The position numbers were made by a program, and so were the translations under genes. Source: DASRIA01 sp963724065 (lineage in GTDB: Bacteria > Actinomycetota > Thermoleophilia > Solirubrobacterales > JBBDJG01). From it: a stretch of DNA of 64,000 nucleotides. How positions within the stretch are numbered: position 1 is the first letter of the stretch; each line of letters begins with the position of its first letter. The stretch covers positions 434,001-498,000 of the forward strand of contig CAVRTB010000001.1 in the NCBI GenBank assembly GCA_963724065.1, read 5' to 3'. This document shows positions 42,078 through 51,600 of this stretch, piece after piece. Under the pieces are notes generated by a model. It saw only the letters and a list, made by a program, of their open reading frames with translations, had not been told where the DNA came from and searched no databases.

Positions 42078-43352
42078 ATGGCGGCTACCGCCCTCAGTCA
42101 CGCCTACCCGCTGGGCTCGCGGGTGAACGAGCGCGGCCACCTCGAGGTGGGGGGCTGCGACGTCGTCGACCTCGCGGAGCTCCACGGTACTCCCGCGTAT
42201 GTGTACGCGGAGGACGACATGCGGGCGCGAGCGCGCACGTACGTCGAGGCGTTCCGGTCCCGCACCGACGATTTCGAGATCATCTACGCGTCGAAGGCGC
42301 TGCCGGTCACCGCCGCCTACCGGGTGATGGCCGAGGAAGGGCTGTCGATCGACGTGGCCTCGGGCGGCGAGCTGCACCTGGCGCTGCGTGCGGGCGTCGC
42401 GCCGGAGCGCCTGTTCATGCACGGCAACAACAAGAGCGACGCCGAGCTGAGCTACGCCTTCGATTCGAAGATCGGATACCTCGTGCTCGACTCCTTTGCG
42501 GAGATCGACCGCTGCGAGCGGCTCTTGCGCCGCTCGCAAGATGTTCTCATTCGCGTCACGCCGGGAATCAAGCCGTCGACGCACTCGTACGTGCAGACCG
42601 GTCAGCTCGACTCGAAGTTCGGGTTCGGGCTCGAGGACGGGCTCGCCGCGGAGGCGGTGCGGCGCGTGCGCGCCTCCACGCACCTGAACCTTGTCGGGAT
42701 CCACGCGCACATCGGCTCGCAGATCTTCGAGCTCGAGCCGTACACGCGCACGATCCAGCTGCTGGCCGACTTCATCGACTTCGACTGCCGGATGCTCAAC
42801 ATCGGCGGCGGCCTCGGCATCGCCTACGCCGCCGAGGACGAGCCCGCATCGATCGAGGACTACGCCGAGGTGAAGGTGAGGGGCGTGCAGGCCGCGTTCG
42901 ACCCGGTGCCCCGGATCCTGATCGAGCCGGGCCGATCGCTGGTCGGCAACGCCGGCATCACCGTCTACCGGATCGGCACGATCAAGGAGATCCCCGGGGT
43001 GCGCACCTACGTCGCGGTAGACGGCGGCATGTCGGACAACTTGCGCCCGATGCTCTACGGGGCACGCTACGACGCCGCGATCGCGAACCGGCCCGACGCG
43101 ATGGGCACCCAGCTCGCGACGATCGCCGGGATGCACTGCGAGTCGGGCGACATCCTGATCAAGGAGGTCACGCTCGCAGACCCGCAGGTCGGTGACCTGC
43201 TCGTCACGCCGGCGACGGGGGCTTACGGGTACGCGATGGCGAACAACTACAACGGCGTGCCGCGGCCGCCGGTGATCTTCTGCCGGGACGGCGAGGCGCG
43301 CGTCGTGGTGCGGCGCGAGACCTACGAGGACCTGGCGGCGCGCGACGTATGA
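42078..43352 (+). CDS. lysA: Diaminopimelate decarboxylase
   Basis: Decarboxylates meso-DAP to L-lysine. PLP-binding Lys in IIYASKALPVTAAY; SGGELHLALRAGV, HGNNKSDAEL, HAHIGSQIF, EPGRSLVGNAG, and the active-site Cys in CESGDIL are present. The frame is open upstream to 41493, but ATG 42078 is chosen because CATAAT (42062-42067) lies 10 nt before it; ATG 42066 lies inside that box. 424 aa. First gene of a lysA-hom-thrC-thrB operon; hom overlaps by 4 nt. Confidence 0.95.
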   Translation: MAATALSHAYPLGSRVNERGHLEVGGCDVVDLAELHGTPAYVYAEDDMRARARTYVEAFRSRTDDFEIIYASKALPVTAAYRVMAEEGLSIDVASGGELHLALRAGVAPERLFMHGNNKSDAELSYAFDSKIGYLVLDSFAEIDRCERLLRRSQDVLIRVTPGIKPSTHSYVQTGQLDSKFGFGLEDGLAAEAVRRVRASTHLNLVGIHAHIGSQIFELEPYTRTIQLLADFIDFDCRMLNIGGGLGIAYAAEDEPASIEDYAEVKVRGVQAAFDPVPRILIEPGRSLVGNAGITVYRIGTIKEIPGVRTYVAVDGGMSDNLRPMLYGARYDAAIANRPDAMGTQLATIAGMHCESGDILIKEVTLADPQVGDLLVTPATGAYGYAMANNYNGVPRPPVIFCRDGEARVVVRRETYEDLAARDV

Positions 43353-44584
43353 CGGCCGAGCCTTTCCGGGTCGGCCTCCTCGGTCACGGAACGGTGGGGT
43401 CGGCGTTCGACTCCCTGCTTTCGGAGCGCGCCGACGCGATCGCGGTTGCGACCGGCCGGCGGCCTGAGGTCTCGGGGGTGCTGACGCGCTCGCGCGGGTC
43501 CTTCGACGAGATCCTCTCCTCCTCGGACGCGGTCGTGGAGCTGATCGGCGGCATCGAGCCGGCGCGCGAGTATGCGCTACGCACACTCGGGGCGGGCAAG
43601 CCGCTCGTGACGGCGAACAAGCAGCTGCTCTCGCAACACGGCGACGAGCTGTTCGCCGCCGCGCGCGCGAGCGGGGCGCAGCTGCGCTACGAGGCGGCGG
43701 TCGCTGGTGTCGTCCCGGTGATCCGCGTGATGCGCGAGTCGTTCGCGGGCGCGCACATCGAGAAGGTGCACGGGATCGTCAACGGAACCACGAACTTCAT
43801 CCTGAGCGAGATGGCGCGCACGGGCGCCTCGTACGGGGACGTGCTGAAGCGCGCGCAGGAGCTGGGCTACGCCGAGGCCGACCCGGCCGAGGACGTCAAC
43901 GGCAAGGACGCCGCCGCGAAAATGGCGATTCTCGCGCGACTCGCGTTCCATGCGGCCGTGTCGCTCGACAACGTCCCCTTCGAGGGGATCGAGGAGATCA
44001 CGCCGGACGACATCGACTATGCGAAGGAGTTCGGGCTCGTGCTGAAGCTGCTGGGCGTCGCGGAGCGGCGTGACGGCGGGGTCAGCGTGCGGGTCTTTCC
44101 CTGCTTCCTCTACGGCGGACATCCGCTCGCCTCGGTCGGCGGCCCGTTCAACGCCGTGACGCTCGAGTCCGCGGCGATCACGGAGGTGACGCTCTCCGGG
44201 CCCGGAGCCGGCGGGCCGCAGACCGCCTCCGCGGTACTGGGAGATGTCGTGTCGGTGATGAGCTCGCCCGGGATGGAGCTCGACCCGATCGAGCAGCCGC
44301 GCTTCCTGCCGGAAGAGGAGGTCGAGTCGGCCTTCTACCTGCACCTCGAAGTCGAGGACGCGCCCGGAGTGCTCGCGCAGGTCGCGCGCGTGCTCGGTGA
44401 CAGCGGCGTGAGCGTGAAGAGCGTCGTGCAGAAGGGCATCGGCGAGAACGCGCGCCTCGTGATGGTGATGCACCCGGTCGCCGAGGGCAGGTTCCGCAGC
44501 GCGCTCGACGCGATCTCGAAGCTCGACCTGATGCGCGCTCCGCCGCGCTCGATCCGGGTGATCGAGGAGGAGTTCCAGGCTTGA
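43349..44584 (+). CDS. hom: Homoserine dehydrogenase with ACT domain
   Basis: Reduces aspartate semialdehyde to homoserine, the branch to threonine and methionine. N-terminal NAD(P) motif LLGHGTVGSAF, catalytic region VNGTTNFILSEM and GYAEADPAEDVNGKDAAAK, and a C-terminal ACT domain (about residues 330-405, YLHLEVEDAPGVLAQVARVL) that normally gives feedback inhibition by threonine. 411 aa. ATGA overlaps with lysA upstream and thrC downstream imply coupled translation. Confidence 0.96.
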   Translation: MTAEPFRVGLLGHGTVGSAFDSLLSERADAIAVATGRRPEVSGVLTRSRGSFDEILSSSDAVVELIGGIEPAREYALRTLGAGKPLVTANKQLLSQHGDELFAAARASGAQLRYEAAVAGVVPVIRVMRESFAGAHIEKVHGIVNGTTNFILSEMARTGASYGDVLKRAQELGYAEADPAEDVNGKDAAAKMAILARLAFHAAVSLDNVPFEGIEEITPDDIDYAKEFGLVLKLLGVAERRDGGVSVRVFPCFLYGGHPLASVGGPFNAVTLESAAITEVTLSGPGAGGPQTASAVLGDVVSVMSSPGMELDPIEQPRFLPEEEVESAFYLHLEVEDAPGVLAQVARVLGDSGVSVKSVVQKGIGENARLVMVMHPVAEGRFRSALDAISKLDLMRAPPRSIRVIEEEFQA

Positions 44585-45618
44585 GCGCTCCGGCTGTGCA
44601 CGACCGCGTCCCCTTGATCGAGCGCTACCGCGACCGGTTGCCGCTCGAGCCCGACACGCCGGTGGTGTCGCTGATGGAGGGGTCGACGCCGCTCGTCCAT
44701 GCCCCACGGCTCTCCGAGCGGATCGGCGTCGAGACCCACCTCAAGGTCGAGGGCATGAACCCGACCGGGAGCTTCAAGGATCGCGGCATGACCCTCACCG
44801 TCTCGTGGGCGAAGGGCCAGGGCGCGGAGGCGATCATCTGCGCGTCCACCGGCAACACCGCCGCGAGCGCGGCAGCGTACGCCGCACGCGCCGGGATGCG
44901 CGGAGCGGTGATCGTGCCGGAGGGCAAGATCGCACGCGGGAAGCTGGCGCAGGCGGTGATGCACGGCGCACGCGTGATCTCGTTGCGCGGCAACTTCGAT
45001 CAGGCGCTCGAGCTCGTCAAGCAGATCGTCGAGCGCCAGCCGGTCGAGCTGGTGAACTCGATCAACCCCTACCGGATCGAGGGACAGAAGACAGCCGCCT
45101 TCGAGGTCTGCGACGAGCTCGGCGCCGCACCCGACGCACTCGCGATCCCGGTCGGCAACGCGGGCAATGTGACCGCTTGGTGGAAGGGCTTCTGCGAGTA
45201 CGGGCAAGGCAGGCCCGTGCTCTACGGGTTTCAGGCCGAGGGTGCCGCGCCGATCGTCCTCGGCCATGCCGTCGAGAAGCCGGAGACGGTCGCGTCGGCG
45301 ATCAGGATCGGCAACCCCGCGCGATGGAGGGAGGCCGAGACCGCGCTCGACGAGTCCGGGGGAAGCATCTCGGCGGTCAGCGACGAGGAGATCCTCGACG
45401 CCCAGCGGTGGCTTGCCTCAACCGAGGGTGTGTTCTGCGAGCCCGCGTCGGCCGCGTGCGTCGCGGGCGTGCTGAAGTCGCCGCCGCGCAACGCCGCGTT
45501 GCTCGTGTGCGTGTTGACCGGTCACGGGCTGAAGGACCCCGAGACCGCGCTCGAGGCCGTCGAGGTCACCGTCTGCGACCCGGACTACGCGGCGGTCGAG
45601 CGCGCGGTGCTCGGCTGA
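44581..45618 (+). CDS. thrC: Threonine synthase
   Basis: PLP enzyme converting O-phosphohomoserine to threonine. The PLP Lys is in NPTGSFKDRGM, with ICASTGNTAASAAAYAARAG and IPVGNAGNVTAWW binding the cofactor phosphate. 345 aa, the short (class II-type actinobacterial) form. TTG 44581 overlaps the hom stop by 4 nt; thrB overlaps by one base. Confidence 0.96.
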   Translation: MSAPAVHDRVPLIERYRDRLPLEPDTPVVSLMEGSTPLVHAPRLSERIGVETHLKVEGMNPTGSFKDRGMTLTVSWAKGQGAEAIICASTGNTAASAAAYAARAGMRGAVIVPEGKIARGKLAQAVMHGARVISLRGNFDQALELVKQIVERQPVELVNSINPYRIEGQKTAAFEVCDELGAAPDALAIPVGNAGNVTAWWKGFCEYGQGRPVLYGFQAEGAAPIVLGHAVEKPETVASAIRIGNPARWREAETALDESGGSISAVSDEEILDAQRWLASTEGVFCEPASAACVAGVLKSPPRNAALLVCVLTGHGLKDPETALEAVEVTVCDPDYAAVERAVLG

Positions 45619-46481
45619 TGGGACGCCGCCGCCGGGTGCGCGTGCCCGGCTCGTCGGCGAACCTCGGGCCGGGGTTCGACGCGATGGCAGCCGCGGTCTC
45701 GCTCCACCTCGAGCTCGAGGTGGAGGAGGCGGGCGGGTTCTCGGTCGATCCCGGCGACGAGCGACTGCCGGCGGACGAGAGCAACCTCTGCGCGCGCGCG
45801 TTCGCGCGGTTGCACCCCGTGGACGGGCTCGGCTTTCGCGTGCGGTCGGAGATCCCGCTCCAGGCGGGGCTCGGGTCGAGCGGCGCGGCGATCGTCGCCG
45901 GCCTGATGGCGGCTGACCACATGTACGAGCTGGCGCTCGCCCGCGACGAGCTGATGCAGCACGCCGCGCAGGTGGAGGGCCATCCGGACAATGTCGCCGC
46001 GTCGCTCTACGGCGGGTTCGTGATCTGCACCGGCGACCACGTGACGGTGATCGAGCCGCCCGCGGGCCTCGAGGCGGTCGCGGTCGTCCCGTTGGACCCG
46101 GTGCCGACGCCGGCCGCGCGTAGCGCGCTCCCCGCCGAGGTGCCGCTCGCGGACGCGACCTTCAACGCGGCGCACGCGGCGACGCTCGCGCTCGGCCTGT
46201 CACACGGCGACCTCGCCGAGATCGCGCGCGGGCTCGAGGACCGCCTGCACCAGCCCTACCGCCGCTCGCTTTACCCGCGCTCGATGGAGCTGGTCGAGCG
46301 TGCGCGCGAACTGGGTGCGCTCGGCGCGACGATCTCGGGCGCCGGCCCCGCAGTGCTCTTCTGGGTGTTCTTCGAGCAGACCGGTGCGCTCGTCGAGCGC
46401 CTGCGCCAGGAGGCCGGTGGCTGGGCCGACGTGCAGCGGCTCAACTTCGTCGCGATGGGCGCTGACGTGGCGGAGCTTTAG
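45618..46481 (+). CDS. thrB: Homoserine kinase
   Basis: GHMP-family kinase phosphorylating homoserine for ThrC. N-terminal VRVPGSSANLGPGFDAM, the GHMP ATP loop PLQAGLGSSGAAIVAG and C-terminal GATISGAGPAVLFW are all present. ATG 45618 overlaps the thrC stop (TGATG), fixing the start; 287 aa. Last gene of the aspartate-family operon; gene order thrC before thrB is the actinobacterial one. Confidence 0.95.
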   Translation: MGRRRRVRVPGSSANLGPGFDAMAAAVSLHLELEVEEAGGFSVDPGDERLPADESNLCARAFARLHPVDGLGFRVRSEIPLQAGLGSSGAAIVAGLMAADHMYELALARDELMQHAAQVEGHPDNVAASLYGGFVICTGDHVTVIEPPAGLEAVAVVPLDPVPTPAARSALPAEVPLADATFNAAHAATLALGLSHGDLAEIARGLEDRLHQPYRRSLYPRSMELVERARELGALGATISGAGPAVLFWVFFEQTGALVERLRQEAGGWADVQRLNFVAMGADVAEL

Positions 46482-46568
46482 ATCCCCTACATGCTTCCCT
46501 CCGGTTGATTCCGGATCCGCGTGCCCGCGGGGGCGGGAGAACCGAGCTGGGCAAGGATCGAGGGTGAA

Positions 46569-46589
46569 GCCCATGCTGGTTGCATGGGC
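46569..46589. terminator. Hairpin after thrB
   Basis: GCCCATGC and GCATGGGC form a perfect 8-bp stem with a 5-nt loop about 88 bp after the thrB stop, between convergent genes. No U-run. The remaining 200-bp gap (46482-46681) holds nothing else I can support. Confidence 0.45.
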
Positions 46590-46681
46590 GAGCCCGAGGA
46601 CGCGATCCAGCGAAGGTTCGCAGCGTCATCCGTGGGTGCGGGGAGTTTGGAATCAATCATCTAACGGTCGGCGGCGCTACT

Positions 46682-47551
46682 TCACGCGCGCTTCATCGGC
46701 AACCGCGGGCGCCTCGCAGTCTCCGCGGCGTCGGTCTCCGCGAGCCTCACCGCCTCGGCGATCTTCTTTCGGCTCCCTCTCTGCGACAGCGGCTGCATGA
46801 TCCCGCGCAACCATGTCATCGGCAGCACCCAGCGCGGCGCGTAGACCTTGTCGGCGCGCTCGGTGATGCCGCGCTCGATCGCCTTGCCGGCCGCTGAGAG
46901 CGGCGCCGCCTTGCCGAGCGGGCCGGGAAACGCGTTGCGTATCACCTGCGCGGCGGGGCTCTCGAGTCCGTCGCGCACCATGTCCGTGTCGATGAAGCTG
47001 AAGTAGGCGACTCCAACACGAGTCCCGGTGTGCGCGAGCTCGGCACGCAGGCTGTTTGCGAACGCCTCGACGCCCGCCTTCGTGGCAGCGTAGTGCGCCA
47101 GCATCGGCGGGTGCAGCGCGGCCGCGAGCGAGGCGATCGTGAGGATGTATCCCTGTCGTGCCACAACGTGCGGGAGCGTCGTGCGCACGGTGCGCCAGAC
47201 CCCGATCAGGTTCACCTCGATCGTGCGCTCGAACGCGGTCGGGTCGATCGTCGCGACCGTCGCGAATGGCGCGATGCCGGCGTTCGCGATCACCACGTCG
47301 ATTCCGCCGAAGCGCTCCACCGCGCCGTCGACGGCGCGTGAAAGCGCCGCCAGGTCGGTGACATCGGCCTCGAACCACGCGGCGCGATCGCCGATCTCGC
47401 GGGCGATCTCGCTCAGCAGCTCGGGCTCGAGCCCGACGAGCGCGACCTTCGCGCCGCGCGCCGCCAGCCGGCGCGCGGCATCGGCTCCGATCCCACGCGC
47501 GGCCCCCGTGATCAATACGACCTTGTCGCGGACCTCGTAGCGCTCGGCCAT
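46682..47551 (-). CDS. Short-chain dehydrogenase/reductase
   Basis: A 289-aa classical SDR: LITGAARGIGADAARRL (cofactor loop), DVTDLAAL, IANAGIAPF, catalytic Ser in ILTIASLAAALH and HYAATKAGVEAF (Tyr-x3-Lys). The longer C-terminal part after PRWVLPMTWLRGIMQPL suggests membrane or lipid association, as in mycobacterial SDRs acting on lipids. GAGGGA lies 4 nt before ATG. It follows the parA gene by 12 bp on the same strand. Confidence 0.9.
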   Translation of the reverse strand: MAERYEVRDKVVLITGAARGIGADAARRLAARGAKVALVGLEPELLSEIAREIGDRAAWFEADVTDLAALSRAVDGAVERFGGIDVVIANAGIAPFATVATIDPTAFERTIEVNLIGVWRTVRTTLPHVVARQGYILTIASLAAALHPPMLAHYAATKAGVEAFANSLRAELAHTGTRVGVAYFSFIDTDMVRDGLESPAAQVIRNAFPGPLGKAAPLSAAGKAIERGITERADKVYAPRWVLPMTWLRGIMQPLSQRGSRKKIAEAVRLAETDAAETARRPRLPMKRA

Positions 47552-47563
47552 CGGTCCCTCAGC

Positions 47564-48409
47564 TCAGGCGGCGTCCGAGGTCGGCTCGGCCATCTGGGTA
47601 ACCACCATCTCCTCGCGCAACGCGCGCAGGCGCTCGCGCGACTCCTCGTCGCCGAGACGGGCGAGCAGCTCATCGGCCAGGCGGATGTAGTCGGCGCCCA
47701 GCTCCGGGCGGTAGTCGAGGATCGACACCCCTCGCTCAGCCGACTCCGGATAACGCACGGAGCGACGGATCACGGTCATGAAGACCTTGTCGCCGAAGCT
47801 CTCGCGCATGTGCTGGAGCGTCTCGCGCGTGTGGACCATGCGCATGTCGGCCATGTTCAGCACGACTCCGAGCCACTGGAGCCCCTCGTTGAGGTTGTCG
47901 CGCGCGAGCTCCATCACCTCGAGCACCTGCTCGACGCCCTGGAGCGAGAAGTACTCGCCCTCGGCGCTCACGAGCGCATGGGTCGCGGCGACCAGCGCGT
48001 TCACCGTCAGCAAGCCGAGCGCCGGCGGGCAATCGATCAGGATCAGGTCGTGCTGGCGCCGCGACTCGCGCAGCGCCTGCTTGAGTGTCAGCTCGCGGCC
48101 CATCTTGCCGCTCAGCACCAGTTCCGCCTCGGCGAGGCCGAGGTTCGCGGGGATCATGTTCTTGTGGATGGCGTCGACGGCCCGCGCGCGCCCCGCGAGC
48201 ACCTCGCCGATCGTCGGAGTCGCGTCGGGGTCGACGTCGAAGTAGTCGGAGAGGTTGCCCTGCGGGTCGAGGTCGACCGCGAGCACATCGAGCCCGACGC
48301 GCCGCAGCACGTCCGCGATGCTCCTGACCATCGTGGTCTTGCCCGTGCCGCCCTTCTGTGAGAGGACGGTCACGATCGGACATGGGGACGGGAGGATGGT
48401 CGGCGTCAC
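47564..48409 (-). CDS. ParA-family ATPase
   Basis: A 281-aa P-loop ATPase with the deviant Walker A of ParA/MinD proteins (LSQKGGTGKTTMVRSIAD), Walker A' DLDPQGNLSDYF and Walker B DLILIDCPPALGLL. It forms ATP-dependent dimers on DNA to move a cargo. No parB or parS site is near, and chromosomal parAB normally lies by the origin, so this is probably an orphan ParA for another cargo. GTG start; co-oriented with the SDR downstream and divergent from gltB. Confidence 0.88.
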   Translation of the reverse strand: MTPTILPSPCPIVTVLSQKGGTGKTTMVRSIADVLRRVGLDVLAVDLDPQGNLSDYFDVDPDATPTIGEVLAGRARAVDAIHKNMIPANLGLAEAELVLSGKMGRELTLKQALRESRRQHDLILIDCPPALGLLTVNALVAATHALVSAEGEYFSLQGVEQVLEVMELARDNLNEGLQWLGVVLNMADMRMVHTRETLQHMRESFGDKVFMTVIRRSVRYPESAERGVSILDYRPELGADYIRLADELLARLGDEESRERLRALREEMVVTQMAEPTSDAA

Positions 48410-48524
48410 GCGTGCCTCATCCTGCCTGTCCGCGGCACCCGGGCGGCGTGGCGAGCACGGGGCCCAACCAGATTTCTCCGCAAATTGCGATAAGAACGCT
48501 CTCCAACACTTTCACGTCGCGGAC

Positions 48525-48553
48525 TGTCGAGCGACTGGGAGTCGCACTATAAT
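48525..48553 (+). promoter_or_regulatory. gltB promoter with internal dyad
   Basis: A perfect TATAAT (48548-48553) lies 17 bp after a TGTCGA -35 (48525-48530). The spacer is a 6-bp inverted repeat, GCGACT-GGG-AGTCGC (48531-48545), so a regulator could bind between the boxes. Transcript leader about 58 nt, ending with GGGAGG before ATG. Confidence 0.65.
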
Positions 48554-48616
48554 TGCGCGGCCCAAAAGAACCCGTCGCGCGCCCGCTCGGAGAAGGCGTG
48601 GAACCCGGGAGGATAG

Positions 48617-51600
48617 ATGAGCGCTCAATCTTCGAAGTTGTCCGAGCAGGACACGGCCGCCACGGCTGCGCATCGCCGCGTTCCCTACTCGTCCACCCAG
48701 GCCTACCGGCCCCGCCGGCGGCCGCAGACGGTCGAGGACAAGGACGCCTGCGCGCTCTATGCGGCCGTCCGCCGCGACGGTCGCGCGACGCATGACGTGA
48801 TCGAGAAGGGCTTCGTCGCCCTTCAGAAGATGCTCCACCGCGCCGGCAACGTCGACGGCGAGGGCGACGGCTGTGGCGCGATGGTCGACATCCCGCGCCT
48901 GATCTGGCAGGAGGAGGTTCGCGCCGGCGGCCACGCCCCGCGCCTCGCGCTCGACCCTGCGTTCGCCGTCGCGCACGTGTTCGTGTCGCGGTCGGCCGAC
49001 TACGAGCAGGTCAAGCAGCGCGCCCGCCAGATCCTGCACCGCAACGGCCTGCGCGTGCTCGCCGAGCGCGAGGACGAGGTCTCGAGCGCTGCGCTCGGGC
49101 CCACCGCCCGCGAGGAGGAGCCGCACTTCTGGCAGGTCGCCGTGCTCGTTCCCGACGCGGAAGGTCGCGACCGGATCCTGTTCGACGTGGCGATCGAGAT
49201 CGAGAGCGCGCTCGATGCCCATGTCGCGTCGTTGTCGGCCGAGAGCTGTGTCTACAAGGTCATGGGCGCGCCCCTGGTGCTCCAGAACTACTTCGAGGAC
49301 CTCCGCGACCCCCGCAGCGAGACGGTCTCGCTGCTCGGCCACAACCGCTACTCGACCAACACGTGGCCGTCGTTCATGCGGGTCCAGCCGTTCTCCGTGC
49401 TTGGCCACAACGGCGAGATCAACACGGTCGCGCGGTTACGCGCCGAGTCGCTCATGCTGGGCGCGCCGATCCGCGACGACTCCTCGGACTCGCAGGACCT
49501 CAACCGCCTGATCGAGACGCTCATCCACCGCCGCGGCCTGTCGCTGCCCGAGGCGATGGAGCTGGCCGTGCCGCCGATCGTCAACGAGATCCGCCAGTTC
49601 CCGGAGGAGCTGCGCGGCTTCTACATGTACCTGCGGCAGGCGATGGGCCCGTTCGCACAGGGGCCGATCGCGCTGATCGCGCGAAACGGCGACGAGCATG
49701 TGTTCTCGGTGGATGCGCTCGGACTGCGTCCCTTGTGGCAGATCGAGGCCGAGGACGCCTATGTCTTCAGCTCCGAGCCGGGCGTCGTGCCGCTCGCCGA
49801 CATGATCGGCGAGCCCAAGCCGTTGTCACCCGGCGAGAAGGTTCTCGTGCGGGTGAAGCGTGACAAGGCCGCGCGGCTGTTCGACCACCAGGAGATGCAG
49901 AAGCTCGTGCACAAGCGATGGCTCACGCGCGCGGGCACGGACGCGGTCGCCGACTTCGAGCGCGCGATCCCGACGGGAGGCCCGATGGACGGGCCGGAGA
50001 TCCCGGGTTACGACGCCGCCGGGCCATCCGAGCCGGTGAAGGTCGAGGACCGGATCCTGGCCGGCATGGGCTGGCAGCGCGAGGACACCAAGCTCGTGCA
50101 GCAGATGGCGTCGAACGGCGCAGAGCCGATCGGGTCGCTCGGGTACGACGGCCCGCTGGCCGCGCTCTCCGAGGAACGACAGAACCTCGCCGACTACTTC
50201 AAGGAGACCGTCGCGGTCGTCACCAACCCGGCGATCGACCGCGAGCGCGAGATCGAGCACTTCTCCTGCCGCGCGGTGTTCGGTGCGCGGCCCTTGATCG
50301 ACCGCCCGCAGGACGAGCCGCGCACGATCGAGACCGCATTCCCGGTGATCCTCGGCGGGCACCACGACATGGCGCCGCTGTCGGACTCGACGTATCGCGC
50401 GGTGGCGAGGGGCCACAAGACCTTCCTGCTCGAGGATCTGTGGGAAGGGTTCCGCGCTCGCGCGGGAGTGATCGACATCTCGTGCCTCGAGGCGGAGACG
50501 GTCGAGGGCGCGCTCGAGCGCCTCAAGTTCGAGGCCGCCAAGAAGGTGCTCGACGGCTGCGAGCTGCTCGTGCTGTCGGACCGCACGGCATTCGAGGGCG
50601 AGCGGCCATGGATCGACCCACACCTTGCGCTCGCGGCCGTCGACCGTGCCCTGCGCGAGTACCGCGTCGAGGCCGGCGAGGAGAACCTGCGCCGCCGCAC
50701 GTCGATCGTGCTGCGCTCAGGCGCGATCCGCAACGTGCACGACGTTTGCATGGCGCTCGGCCTCGGCGCGGACGGCGTGTGTCCGTACGTGATGATCGAG
50801 ATCGTCTGCGTTGACGACTACGTCCAGGACATCTCGAACATGTGCTCGGCCCTGCGCAAGGGCATGGAGAAGGTGATCTCGACCCTCGGGATCCACGAGC
50901 TGCGCGGCTACTCGCGCCTCTTCTCGGCGATCGGGCTGAAGCCCGAGTTGATCGAGATCTTCGGCACGCCGGGCTATTACGGGTCGGTGAAGTCGGGCAC
51001 TGGCCTGGCGGAGCTGAACGCGGAGTCCGCCGTGCGCCAGAGGATCCTCGCCGGGCAGGAGGATGGAAAGCCCGCCAAGACGTTCCGCTTCTACCCGAAG
51101 GTCTACAAGGCCGCGATCGCAGCCGCGAACGGCGGCGCGACGTTCGAGGAGTACTCGGCCAAGGTGCGCGAGCTCGAGCGCGAGCATCCGATCTCGATGC
51201 GCCACATCCTGGACCTGAAGTCGGACCGGCCGGCGATCGAGCCGCACCGGGTGGATCCGGGCGTGGGGCGCCATTCCTACCCGATCGTGATCTCATCGAT
51301 GTCGTTCGGGTCGCAGGGCGAGACCGCCTTCCGTGCCTATCCCGAGGCAGCCATGCGCATCAACATCGTGTGCGTCAACGGCGAGGGCGGCGAGATCCGC
51401 GACATGTACGGCAAGTACCCGCTGTGGCGTGGGCAGCAGGTAGCCTCCGGGCGCTTCGGCGTCACCTCGGAGATGCTCAACTCCTCGTATCTCGTGGAGA
51501 TCAAGATCGGCCAGGGGGCGAAGCCCGGCGAGGGCGGTCACCTGCCGGCGAAGAAGGTCTCCGAGAAGGTCGCCGCCGCGCGTAATGCGTCGCCGGGCAC

